The notes under the pieces: generated by a model
The model's input: only the letters and a program-made list of their open reading frames with translations
Databases searched by the model: none
What the model was told of the DNA's origin: nothing
Program-made: the position numbers and the translations under genes
NCBI GenBank assembly: GCA_002359055.1
Contig: DEQC01000089.1
Span: 32,429-54,109 of the forward strand
Direction: 5' to 3'
Length of the DNA: 21,681 nt
Origin: Flavobacteriales bacterium UBA3376
Lineage (GTDB): Bacteria; Bacteroidota; Bacteroidia; Flavobacteriales; Weeksellaceae
Part shown: positions 14,586 through 21,315 of the stretch, in pieces
Layout: each line of letters opens with the position of its first letter
Position numbering within the stretch: the stretch's first letter is position 1

Positions 14586-15971
14586 TCATTCTGAATCGAC
14601 CAATTCTTGATAAGCACCTACCATAGGTGAATTGGTTCTTGGGAAATTTAAAATATCCAATGGTACTATTTCAGCAAATGTAGGAGAGGCTATACCAACA
14701 GCTTCTGTTTCACTTTTCAATCTCAAATCATTTTTTCCGAAACCTGGATTGACAAACATTGGATCTAAACCAATGGTATTACTTTCATCAATTCCTTCAA
14801 CTTCATTAGGGAAATTCAATTTGATCAAATTGTTTTTGAAATTATGATTGAACATCGCTCCACCATCTTCAAAGATGATAGCATTCGATGAACGTCCATA
14901 GAAAATACAGTTGTAAAAATTGGCTTGTAAAAGTGGAAGAGAAACATCATTTTCTCCTAAATTTCCTAAAAACAAACTGTAATTTCCACCTGCGCCTTGT
15001 CCTATGTTGAAATAGTTGGCAAAGGTTGAATGAACAAATTGAACATCGCCTCCTTCTATGGCCAAAGCCGCTAAATTACTATTGTTTATGACAAGATTTT
15101 CTCCACGAATTATCGAATTGATTCCATACAAACCGATTTTTTCATTGTTCAGTATTTTGGAATTTTTGATGTCAAGTCGAGAGTTTTCAATTTCTAAACC
15201 GACATTACCACCTTTTATAATGGCATAATTGATTGAATTTAAAACGCTGTTATTGGGTGATTTGATTTTTAATTTTCCCCAATAATCAGGTAGAGAATCC
15301 GTACGTTCATCCATTCGATTTGTTCTGAAAATCACTTCATTATGAAGACTTCCATTGATGTTTAGATGGCCATTGATCAACAAATTGGCGTCTTTGTGAA
15401 AGTAAACTTTCGTTTTTGGGCCAATGTTTAATTCATCGGCATTTATATTTCCATAAAGAACCCTTGCGAATTGATCATCCCAATTGGTTTCTGTTAAAAT
15501 ATAGTTTTCATCAAGTTCAGTATTGTAAAATTTAGCTTTTTCTATATAAGACATCAATTTCACTTGCTGAAAGCCATAATCGGTTTCAAAGACAATTTCA
15601 TCTTCGTAATGTGGAATTGTTGGCGCTTCACCCGCAGCGATTTCAACAAAAATCGAGATACTATCGTTCTTGCGGATCGCTACATTTTCAAAATTATACC
15701 CTGGCATTCCGTCCACATTTATTTTAAACAAAGAATTTTCTCCACGAGATAAATATACCTTTGATACAAAAATATCTTTGTCTTGTTGGTTGTAAACGCT
15801 AAGTCGATAGGTTTGAGAATTTGTATAATTAAATACGGTATCTAAACTTAGTGTATCTTTGGAGAAAACAAGTTCATCTGAAGCTATGTCAAAGTCAAAA
15901 TCGTCACGACAAGAAGCAAAACCGATGAAAAGTGCGATAAAGCCAAGAACTATAATATTGCGGATTTTCAT
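14586..15971 (-). CDS. Beta-helix lipoprotein, probably surface or outer membrane
   Basis: The 461-residue product starts with a lipoprotein signal peptide (MKIRNIIVLGFIALFIGFASC; lipobox FASC, lipidated Cys21). Acidic residues follow the cysteine (RDDFDFD), similar to signals that send Bacteroidota lipoproteins to the cell surface. Residues about 30-145 look like an immunoglobulin-like ASH/DUF1573-type beta domain. Residues about 181-430 look like a right-handed parallel beta-helix, opening with a module 'LNIGPKTKVYFHKDANLLINGHLNINGS ... VIFRTN ... WGKLKI', then many short Asn/Ile-rich coils ('ENSRLDIKNSKILNNEKIGLYGINS'). Such folds often bind or cut polysaccharide, but no catalytic residues can be identified. 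The same module occurs twice in the lipoprotein at 17956-19278. It has its own good promoter and is divergent from rpmE2. Confidence 0.8.
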   Translation of the reverse strand: MKIRNIIVLGFIALFIGFASCRDDFDFDIASDELVFSKDTLSLDTVFNYTNSQTYRLSVYNQQDKDIFVSKVYLSRGENSLFKINVDGMPGYNFENVAIRKNDSISIFVEIAAGEAPTIPHYEDEIVFETDYGFQQVKLMSYIEKAKFYNTELDENYILTETNWDDQFARVLYGNINADELNIGPKTKVYFHKDANLLINGHLNINGSLHNEVIFRTNRMDERTDSLPDYWGKLKIKSPNNSVLNSINYAIIKGGNVGLEIENSRLDIKNSKILNNEKIGLYGINSIIRGENLVINNSNLAALAIEGGDVQFVHSTFANYFNIGQGAGGNYSLFLGNLGENDVSLPLLQANFYNCIFYGRSSNAIIFEDGGAMFNHNFKNNLIKLNFPNEVEGIDESNTIGLDPMFVNPGFGKNDLRLKSETEAVGIASPTFAEIVPLDILNFPRTNSPMVGAYQELVDSE

Positions 15972-15990
15972 ACATTCAAATTAAGTGAAA

Positions 15991-16021
15991 CAAAACTAAT
16001 TAAATCTGTTCAATGTACAAA
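15991..16021 (-). promoter_or_regulatory. Promoter for the first beta-helix lipoprotein (TTTG-N19-TAGTTTTG)
   Basis: On the minus strand TTTG (16021-16018) is followed after 19 bases by TAGTTTTG (15998-15991). Both elements and the spacing are close to the Bacteroidota consensus. The predicted start near 15985 leaves a leader of about 14 bases. Confidence 0.65.
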
Positions 16022-16088
16022 GTAGAGTGCTTGCTTTATTGATAATTAAGATAATGAATTGGAATTAAAAACAATTTTATTAAAAAGA

Positions 16089-16118
16089 TTTGTTCTTTAA
16101 GAAAAATCCGTATATTTG
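16089..16118 (+). promoter_or_regulatory. Promoter for rpmE2 (TTTG-N18-TATATTTG)
   Basis: TTTG at 16089-16092 and TATATTTG at 16111-16118, 18 bases apart, form the best Bacteroidota promoter in the window. The predicted start near 16124 rules out translation from the TTG at 16090 and supports the ATG at 16141. Confidence 0.85.
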
Positions 16119-16140
16119 CACACTCAAAAGTCAAAAAGAA

Positions 16141-16422
16141 ATGAAAAAAGATATTCATCCAGAAAATTACCGCTTAGTTGCGTTTAAAGATATGAGTAAC
16201 GATGAAACATTTATTTGTCGTTCAGCAGCTGATACAAAAGAAACGATTGAGATTGACGGTGTAGAATATCCGTTGATAAAAATGGAGATTTCAAGTACAT
16301 CTCACCCTTTCTATACAGGTAAGATGAAACTGGTTGACACCGCTGGTCGTATTGATAAATTTAGAAATAAATACGCTAAATTCAATAAGAATAAAGGTAG
16401 CGAAGAAGAAGTTAAAGAATAA
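16141..16422 (+). CDS. rpmE2: Ribosomal protein L31, type B
   Basis: L31 sits at the interface of the large and small ribosomal subunits. The 93-residue product starts MKKDIHPENYRLVAFKDMSN and has the type B core 'FICRSAADT ... VEYPLIKMEISSTSHPFYTGKMKLVDTAGRIDKFRNKYAKF'. It has a single cysteine and lacks the CxxC zinc motifs of type A L31, so it needs no zinc. A longer frame upstream from 16090 overlaps the promoter and is rejected. The gene has a strong promoter and its own terminator, as expected for a highly expressed single gene. The acidic tail (GSEEEVKE) is lineage-specific. Confidence 0.96.
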   Translation: MKKDIHPENYRLVAFKDMSNDETFICRSAADTKETIEIDGVEYPLIKMEISSTSHPFYTGKMKLVDTAGRIDKFRNKYAKFNKNKGSEEEVKE

Positions 16423-16456
16423 GAATATTATTTGTTCATATAAATTATAATTTATG

Positions 16457-16493
16457 AAATCCGATTTGATACTTTCAAGTCGGATTTTTTTAT
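16457..16493 (+). terminator. Intrinsic terminator downstream of rpmE2
   Basis: AAATCCGA (16457-16464) pairs with TCGGATTT (16480-16487), with possible further pairing of TTGA and TCAA inside, followed by a T run. Confidence 0.8.
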
Positions 16494-16561
16494 TTCTAAG
16501 ATTTTAAATGTTAAGAAAGGTTAAAACTCACTATCTACTAAGTACTGAGAATTTATCTTAT

Positions 16562-16569
16562 TAGTTTTG
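16562..16569 (+). promoter_or_regulatory. -7 element for the mechanosensitive channel gene (TAGTTTTG)
   Basis: TAGTTTTG fits TAnnTTTG and ends only ten bases before the ATG at 16580, which predicts a very short or absent leader. No -33 TTG is found at the right distance, so confidence is limited. Confidence 0.4.
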
Positions 16570-16579
16570 TACCAAAAAA

Positions 16580-17854
16580 ATGAACGAAACTTATCTCACT
16601 GTACATAGTAAGGTTTACGAATGGATGTTTAATAATTTATCGAATTTAGGTCTTTCTGAACAAACGACTCATGTATTCAATGCAGTAATTCTAATGGTTT
16701 TATTGGTTGCTGTATTATATGTAATCGATTATATATTCCGTCGAATTCTATTGATCACAGTCAGTAAACTCGTTAGTAAAAGTAAAACTGTATTTGATGA
16801 TTATTTATTCAAACACAAGGTTTTTAAATATTTTGTACATATAATTTCTATTACAGTAATCAGATTTTTTATTCCTATAATTTTTATTGGTTTTCCACAA
16901 TGGACGAGCGTAGCAATAAAGTTAACGGATGTAGTGATGATCATAACTATTGGAGTTTTTGCCAATGGAATTGTCAGAACAATTAGAGATTATCTCCGCA
17001 CCAAAAAGGCTTTTGTGGACAAACCTTTGGACAGTTATGCACAAGTCGTTGCAATATTTATATTTTTTGTTTGTGGAATCATAGTGTTTACAACACTCAC
17101 TGGTAAATCGCCCTATGCCTTTTTAATTTCTTTGGGTGCTGCATCGGCAGTGTTGATGTTGGTTTTCAAGGATACCATTTTAGGATTTGTTGCGAGTGTT
17201 CAAGTTTCGGCCAATGATATGGTCAGGGTAGGAGATTGGGTAGAAATGCCTAAATATGGAGCCGATGGCGATGTTTTGTCGATCAATTTAAACACTGTAA
17301 AAGTTCAAAACTGGGACAAAACCATTACCACAGTTCCTACCTATGCTTTCATTTCAGATTCATTTAAAAATTGGCGTGGAATGCAAGAATCTGGAGGTAG
17401 AAGAATCAAAAGATCAATTTATTTGAAAATGAATTCTTTTAGATTTTTGGAAGAAGAAGATTTAGAAAAGTTCAAAAAATATAGATTGCTAAAGGATTAC
17501 GTTCTACAAAAAGAAAAGGAAATTGAAAAGCATAACAAAGGCATTGAAGCTGAATTTATCTCAGCCAATGTTAGGCGATTGAGCAATGTGGGGATGTTTA
17601 GAGTTTATGTCAACAATTATTTGAAGGAAGTCGAAGGTGTAAATAAAAATATGACCATTATGGTTAGACAACTCGCACCAACTCCTCATGGTTTGCCTAT
17701 GGAAATTTACTGTTTTACTAATGATATTCGTTGGTTGTATTATGAAGGTATAGTTGCTGATATTTTCGATCATTTATTGACCATCGTTAGAGAATTTGAC
17801 CTTGAAGTATTTGAAGAACCTACGGGTGCAGATTTTCTTAAAATTGAAGAGTGA
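16580..17854 (+). CDS. MscS-family mechanosensitive channel, YbdG-like
   Basis: This inner-membrane channel opens under membrane tension and releases solutes after osmotic downshock. The 424 residues match the YbdG subgroup (E. coli YbdG has 415). Membrane segments are likely at about 32-53, 83-105, 112-133, 152-172 and the pore helix 178-207. The pore helix 'ISLGAASAVLMLVFKDTILGFVASVQVS' carries the small-residue packing pattern typical of MscS TM3. The following beta domain has 'NDMVRVGDWVEMPKYGADGDV', whose VEMPKYGADG is characteristic of YbdG rather than of small MscS. The C-terminal cytosolic vestibule runs to the end. The gene stands alone between two terminators. Confidence 0.92.
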   Translation: MNETYLTVHSKVYEWMFNNLSNLGLSEQTTHVFNAVILMVLLVAVLYVIDYIFRRILLITVSKLVSKSKTVFDDYLFKHKVFKYFVHIISITVIRFFIPIIFIGFPQWTSVAIKLTDVVMIITIGVFANGIVRTIRDYLRTKKAFVDKPLDSYAQVVAIFIFFVCGIIVFTTLTGKSPYAFLISLGAASAVLMLVFKDTILGFVASVQVSANDMVRVGDWVEMPKYGADGDVLSINLNTVKVQNWDKTITTVPTYAFISDSFKNWRGMQESGGRRIKRSIYLKMNSFRFLEEEDLEKFKKYRLLKDYVLQKEKEIEKHNKGIEAEFISANVRRLSNVGMFRVYVNNYLKEVEGVNKNMTIMVRQLAPTPHGLPMEIYCFTNDIRWLYYEGIVADIFDHLLTIVREFDLEVFEEPTGADFLKIEE

Positions 17855-17895
17855 ATTTAATTTATAAAAAAATATTAATCCGTGGAACGGATGCA

Positions 17896-17932
17896 TTAAA
17901 AAAGCTGCCTCATTTTTGAGGCAGCTTTTTTT
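17896..17932. terminator. Bidirectional terminator between channel and lipoprotein genes
   Basis: AAAAAAGCTGCCTCA pairs with TGAGGCAGCTTTTTTT around a loop of about four bases. Both strands give a GC-rich stem followed by T bases, so it ends the channel gene (plus) and the convergent lipoprotein gene (minus). Confidence 0.92.
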
Positions 17933-17955
17933 GGTAGTATGAGTTTTTTGAAAAT

Positions 17956-19278
17956 TTAATTAATTACTTCGATGAGTTCACCATTTTCATAAATGGCCAA
18001 TTTACAATGTCCATTTTCAGTGAAAATAGTGTTTAGGTCAATGTCTAAAGTTGATCCATGGCTGCTGCCTTGAAGACCTCTATCCCAAACAACTGCGCAT
18101 CCATCATGGTTAGAATGTCTAAATTGGATATTGGATAATTTTATATAGTTGTAAGGATTATTTCTATCTATAAATATATGTCTTACGTTTGGAGCCATAC
18201 CCGTATATTCTACTATTGCATGTGAGATTTCATTGCCAGGGTATGGACTTTCAATTTCAATTCCTTTCCAATAACCCTGAATAGCTTCAGTTCCTGTAAA
18301 AATAATCGGCTGTTCTGCTGTTCCATTAGCGATGATTCCACCACCAGTTCCATCATGTGGTCCAGAAGTTCTTCCGATTTGAAGTTTAGCACTTTGAGGA
18401 AATTTTAAAACTGTTCCTGCTTGAATGGTAATTTTACTGTCAACATAAACACTTGAAGTAAATGAATAAGGTATATTATGATTGTACCAAGTACCATCCA
18501 AAGAAGTGTTGTGAGTTGCATTTGAGCTTCCACTCACAGTAATTTCGTTAGTTTCGTTGTTGGTTAAATCATTGGAATCATCAATGAAATGAATATTAAA
18601 TGCAGTCGCATATACAGGCATTTCATTTTCTCTAATGATATTATTTTTGATGGTTAAATTGTGCTGATTCGTCGTTGAGCTATTCGTAATTACCAGTCCA
18701 TATTCTCTATTGTTGATGATTTGGCTGTTGGTCAATTTAATTTTTCCATGACCAATTCCAGCATTTCCTAAAACCAATCCACCTTGTCCACCATGAGTAT
18801 AAGGCTCTTTTCCAGCATCTCTAATTACCACATGATCCAATTCGTTCAGCTCATTATTTGTCGCAACCATGATTCCTCGCCAATGTCCTTTGTTGGGTTC
18901 TGTACCTCTAAAAATAATTGGTTTGTCGGCCGTTCCTCTTGCGATGATTGCACCCGAATGATCTTCAAAATGTCGTTGAACATTGATTCTTCCGTTATTG
19001 CCAAATTCTATAACCGTTCCTGGTTCTATGGTCATTTTTCTTTGTTTAACATCGACTACACAGTTAACAATGTAGTCAACAGGTCGATTGGGGTCGTTGG
19101 TTAAAATCAAATCACCTTCATCATGCATGATATCACATAAATTTAAAGGAGGTAAAATTTCACCGATTGGATCTCCATTGATATCTGCGGTGTCATCATC
19201 ACTCGAACATGAAGTCAAATGAATCAGTCCAGAAATTATAAATAAGTAAAGAACGTTTTTAAAAAAGCTTTTTTTCAT
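17956..19278 (-). CDS. Duplicated beta-helix lipoprotein, probably surface exposed
   Basis: The 440-residue product has a lipoprotein signal (lipobox LTSC, lipidated Cys24) followed by SSDDD, close to the known surface-export signal of Flavobacterium lipoproteins. The mature protein is a right-handed beta-helix built from an internal duplication. Residues 81-156 (KMTIEPGTVIEF ... GAIIARGTADKPIIFRGTE ... HWRGIMV ... VVIRDAG) and 282-360 (KITIQAGTVLKF ... GGIIANGTAEQPIIFTGTE ... YWKGIEI ... AIVEYTG) match along their length, about 200 residues apart. Asn-rich coils ('LTNSQIINNREYGLVITNSS') follow the first copy. Several cysteines (48, 73 and two near the C-terminus) could form disulfides. No catalytic residues are evident; binding of carbohydrate or adhesion is a guess. 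It is divergent from the sensor kinase, with a large dyad in the shared intergenic region. Confidence 0.82.
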   Translation of the reverse strand: MKKSFFKNVLYLFIISGLIHLTSCSSDDDTADINGDPIGEILPPLNLCDIMHDEGDLILTNDPNRPVDYIVNCVVDVKQRKMTIEPGTVIEFGNNGRINVQRHFEDHSGAIIARGTADKPIIFRGTEPNKGHWRGIMVATNNELNELDHVVIRDAGKEPYTHGGQGGLVLGNAGIGHGKIKLTNSQIINNREYGLVITNSSTTNQHNLTIKNNIIRENEMPVYATAFNIHFIDDSNDLTNNETNEITVSGSSNATHNTSLDGTWYNHNIPYSFTSSVYVDSKITIQAGTVLKFPQSAKLQIGRTSGPHDGTGGGIIANGTAEQPIIFTGTEAIQGYWKGIEIESPYPGNEISHAIVEYTGMAPNVRHIFIDRNNPYNYIKLSNIQFRHSNHDGCAVVWDRGLQGSSHGSTLDIDLNTIFTENGHCKLAIYENGELIEVIN

Positions 19279-19312
19279 TGTACTTTAATTTAAATTAATA
19301 ATCTTTTTAAAA

Positions 19313-19352
19313 GAATAGGTCAAAAGTATATCTAATAAATCGTTGAATAGGT
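19313..19352. repeat. Direct repeat GAATAGGT, 32 bp apart
   Basis: GAATAGGT occurs at 19313-19320 and again at 19345-19352. The 32-bp period is about three helical turns, so both copies face the same side of the DNA. The first flanks the lipoprotein -7 element and the second overlaps the left arm of the dyad. Confidence 0.5.
19321..19328 (-). promoter_or_regulatory. -7 element for the duplicated beta-helix lipoprotein (TACTTTTG)
   Basis: Minus-strand bases 19328-19321 read TACTTTTG, matching TAnnTTTG. The predicted start near 19315 gives a leader of about 37 bases. No TTG lies at the -33 position; the dyad starts there instead, which would suit a promoter needing an activator or blocked by a repressor. 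Confidence 0.4.
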
Positions 19353-19409
19353 AGGGTTTTCCCGCCATCCATATTTAAATATCCTGTAATGGTATTCCCT
19401 ACCATTTCA
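19344..19409. promoter_or_regulatory. Large dyad, candidate operator
   Basis: GGTAGGG (19350-19356) and CCCTACC (19397-19403) are perfect inverted arms. Outside them TGAA and TTCA continue the symmetry after two mismatched bases. The 12-base palindrome ATATTTAAATAT (19371-19382) has exactly the same centre (19376.5). A smaller hairpin, GGGTTTTCCC (19354-19363), lies inside the left half. The dyad sits between the divergent lipoprotein and sensor kinase genes and has no coding explanation. Confidence 0.6.
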
Positions 19410-19474
19410 TAATTGATTCTTTTATAGATTCGCAATAATTGATATATTCTGTAGAAATTATATATCGATTGATT

Positions 19475-21313
19475 ATGAGAAAGTTTTATCGTTTTTTATT
19501 GGTTTTTACATTTTTTACATGCATAGTTGCCAATGTAAAAGCTGAATCATTTAACTCTTCAGATTCATTGCGTTTATCCAATCTCTTTGACAATATGATA
19601 ACGTTTCCTGAACAAAAGGATAGTTTGTTGGAGCAAGCCGAAAAATTGTTTCAAAACAATCCTCAATTGCAAGAGGTTTTTGATTATAGCCATTCGAGAT
19701 ATTCTATACTTACTGGTCAGTTTGACAAAGCAGAGGATTTGATTTTAGAGAAAATCAATCAATTGGAAACCAAAGATGAAAATCTTTATTTGGCGAAGTA
19801 TTATAATTTATATGCATCTCTTCTCGCTTATCAAAACAAACAAAGCGAAGTGATAGAGTATTACAGAAAATCAATTGAAGTATTTGAGAAATTCGAAGCA
19901 AATGATGATGTAGCTATGATTTACTTCAATTTATCCAATATATTTTTAGGTCGATTGGATTATGTATCGGCCCGAGAAAATATAGTCAAAGCAAGAGAAT
20001 TACTTTCGCCCGATGGAAATTTAGAATACAATTCATTTGTAAATGCTGTGCTTGCAGTGACGAGTTTGAAGGTCAATGAAGAAGTGGATAAAGCATGGGA
20101 TTATGCACAAGAAGCACTTGAAATTGCCGAGCAATCTCAAAGTATTCAAGCTTTGATTCTTTCGAATTATGCAATGGGTGAGGTGAGCAATTTTAACCAT
20201 GAATTCGAACAAGCAATTAACTATTTTAAAGTCGCAGCGGATTTGGCTGAGAAATTTCGATTGATGAATATAGTAATTTCGAGTCAAGCGGGACTTGTTC
20301 AGAGTTATATCAATATTGAGGATTATGAAAATGCGATAAAATATGGAAAAAAAGCTTTGGATCAAGCGGATATAATTGAAAACAATGAAATCAAGTTCAA
20401 TCTCTATAAAAACATCGGACAATCCTATGGGAAATTAGAGAAATACGATTCTGCCTATTTTTATTCGACCATAGCTTTAGAAGAATATCTCTATAAAGTA
20501 AACGAGGACAACCAAAGAATTATTCAAGAGTATTTGCTTCAATACGAAACCGAAAAGAAGGAAAATTTAATTCTAAAACAAGAAAAAGATCTCAAACAAA
20601 AACAAAATTGGAATATTTTATTGACAAGTTTTTTGATTTTAGGTTTAATGGGATTTGTGTTTTATAGAAAATATATGCAGATGAAAACGCTCAAGTTGAA
20701 GGAAGAAAAGGAAAAAGAAGTTTTGAAATCCATTGATTTAGGTGAAAGAAAAGAGCGAAATCGTTTGTCAAAAGAATTGCATGATGGTGTAGCTTCTCAA
20801 TTGACAGCTGTAAAATTACTCATTGAATCCGATGCAGGATTTAAAAATTCTGAAAAAGCTTTGGAAGTTGTCAGATCAGTTCAAAAGGAATTGCGTGGGA
20901 TTGCCTATAGTATTTTGCCTGTTGATTTTAAGAAAACCACTTTGCATCAAGCGATTAAAAAGTTTTGTTATCAAATCAGTATTCCTGAATTACAAGTGCA
21001 TTTTTTTAGTAATGCAGAAGAAGTTCAATTAGAGAAAAACACTGCTCATAGTTTGTACAGAGCTGTTCAGGAAATTATACAGAATGCAATCAAACATGCT
21101 GAAGCAACTTCTATTCATGTTCAATTGATCAAGAAATCTGGAATTTTAGAAATCAGTATAGAAGACAATGGGATTGGATTTGAACAGGATTTATTGAAAA
21201 GAGAAAATACACTTCACTTTCTAATTGACCGATTGAAATTTATAGACGCAGAATTAGATATAGAATCAGCTCCGAATCAAGGAACTGTTTTTAGTATAAT
21301 TAAAAAATTATAA
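19475..21313 (+). CDS. TPR-containing sensor histidine kinase
   Basis: From the ATG at 19475 the product is 612 residues. It opens with a signal peptide (MRKFYRFLLVFTFFTCIVANVKA). Residues about 60-370 form a periplasmic array of TPR-like helical repeats (for example 'YYNLYASLLAYQNKQSEVIEYYRKSIEVF' and 'YENAIKYGKKALDQADI'). One membrane segment follows (about 379-399, starting at Trp379), then a short coiled coil. The cytoplasmic HisKA_3 dimerisation domain has the phospho-acceptor His436 in KELHDGVASQL, as in NarX/DesK-type kinases. The HATPase domain has the N box (Asn537 in QEIIQNAIKH) and the G1 box DNGIGFE (Asp564). The signal sensed is unknown. A TTG 36 bases upstream is possible, but the ATG gives a proper signal peptide. 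The partner regulator starts two bases after the stop. Confidence 0.93.
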   Translation: MRKFYRFLLVFTFFTCIVANVKAESFNSSDSLRLSNLFDNMITFPEQKDSLLEQAEKLFQNNPQLQEVFDYSHSRYSILTGQFDKAEDLILEKINQLETKDENLYLAKYYNLYASLLAYQNKQSEVIEYYRKSIEVFEKFEANDDVAMIYFNLSNIFLGRLDYVSARENIVKARELLSPDGNLEYNSFVNAVLAVTSLKVNEEVDKAWDYAQEALEIAEQSQSIQALILSNYAMGEVSNFNHEFEQAINYFKVAADLAEKFRLMNIVISSQAGLVQSYINIEDYENAIKYGKKALDQADIIENNEIKFNLYKNIGQSYGKLEKYDSAYFYSTIALEEYLYKVNEDNQRIIQEYLLQYETEKKENLILKQEKDLKQKQNWNILLTSFLILGLMGFVFYRKYMQMKTLKLKEEKEKEVLKSIDLGERKERNRLSKELHDGVASQLTAVKLLIESDAGFKNSEKALEVVRSVQKELRGIAYSILPVDFKKTTLHQAIKKFCYQISIPELQVHFFSNAEEVQLEKNTAHSLYRAVQEIIQNAIKHAEATSIHVQLIKKSGILEISIEDNGIGFEQDLLKRENTLHFLIDRLKFIDAELDIESAPNQGTVFSIIKKL

Positions 21314-21315
21314 AA

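Noticed and set aside
16090..16140. Upstream extension of the L31 frame from a TTG
   Set aside because: The TTG falls inside the -33 element and the extension includes the -7 element; L31 proteins begin at the ATG at 16141.
14586..19278. Reading the beta-helix lipoproteins as pectate lyases or alginate lyases
   Set aside because: The fold is plausible, but no catalytic or calcium-binding motif can be identified and no polysaccharide-utilisation genes (SusC/SusD pair) are nearby.
19439..19474. Twelve-codon extension of the sensor kinase from TTG
   Set aside because: It would place charged residues before the signal peptide; the ATG at 19475 gives a standard one.
20033..20422. 129-codon open frame on the minus strand inside the sensor kinase gene
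   Set aside because: It is antisense to TPR-coding sequence of a well-supported gene, has no domain-like content, and lacks a promoter or terminator.
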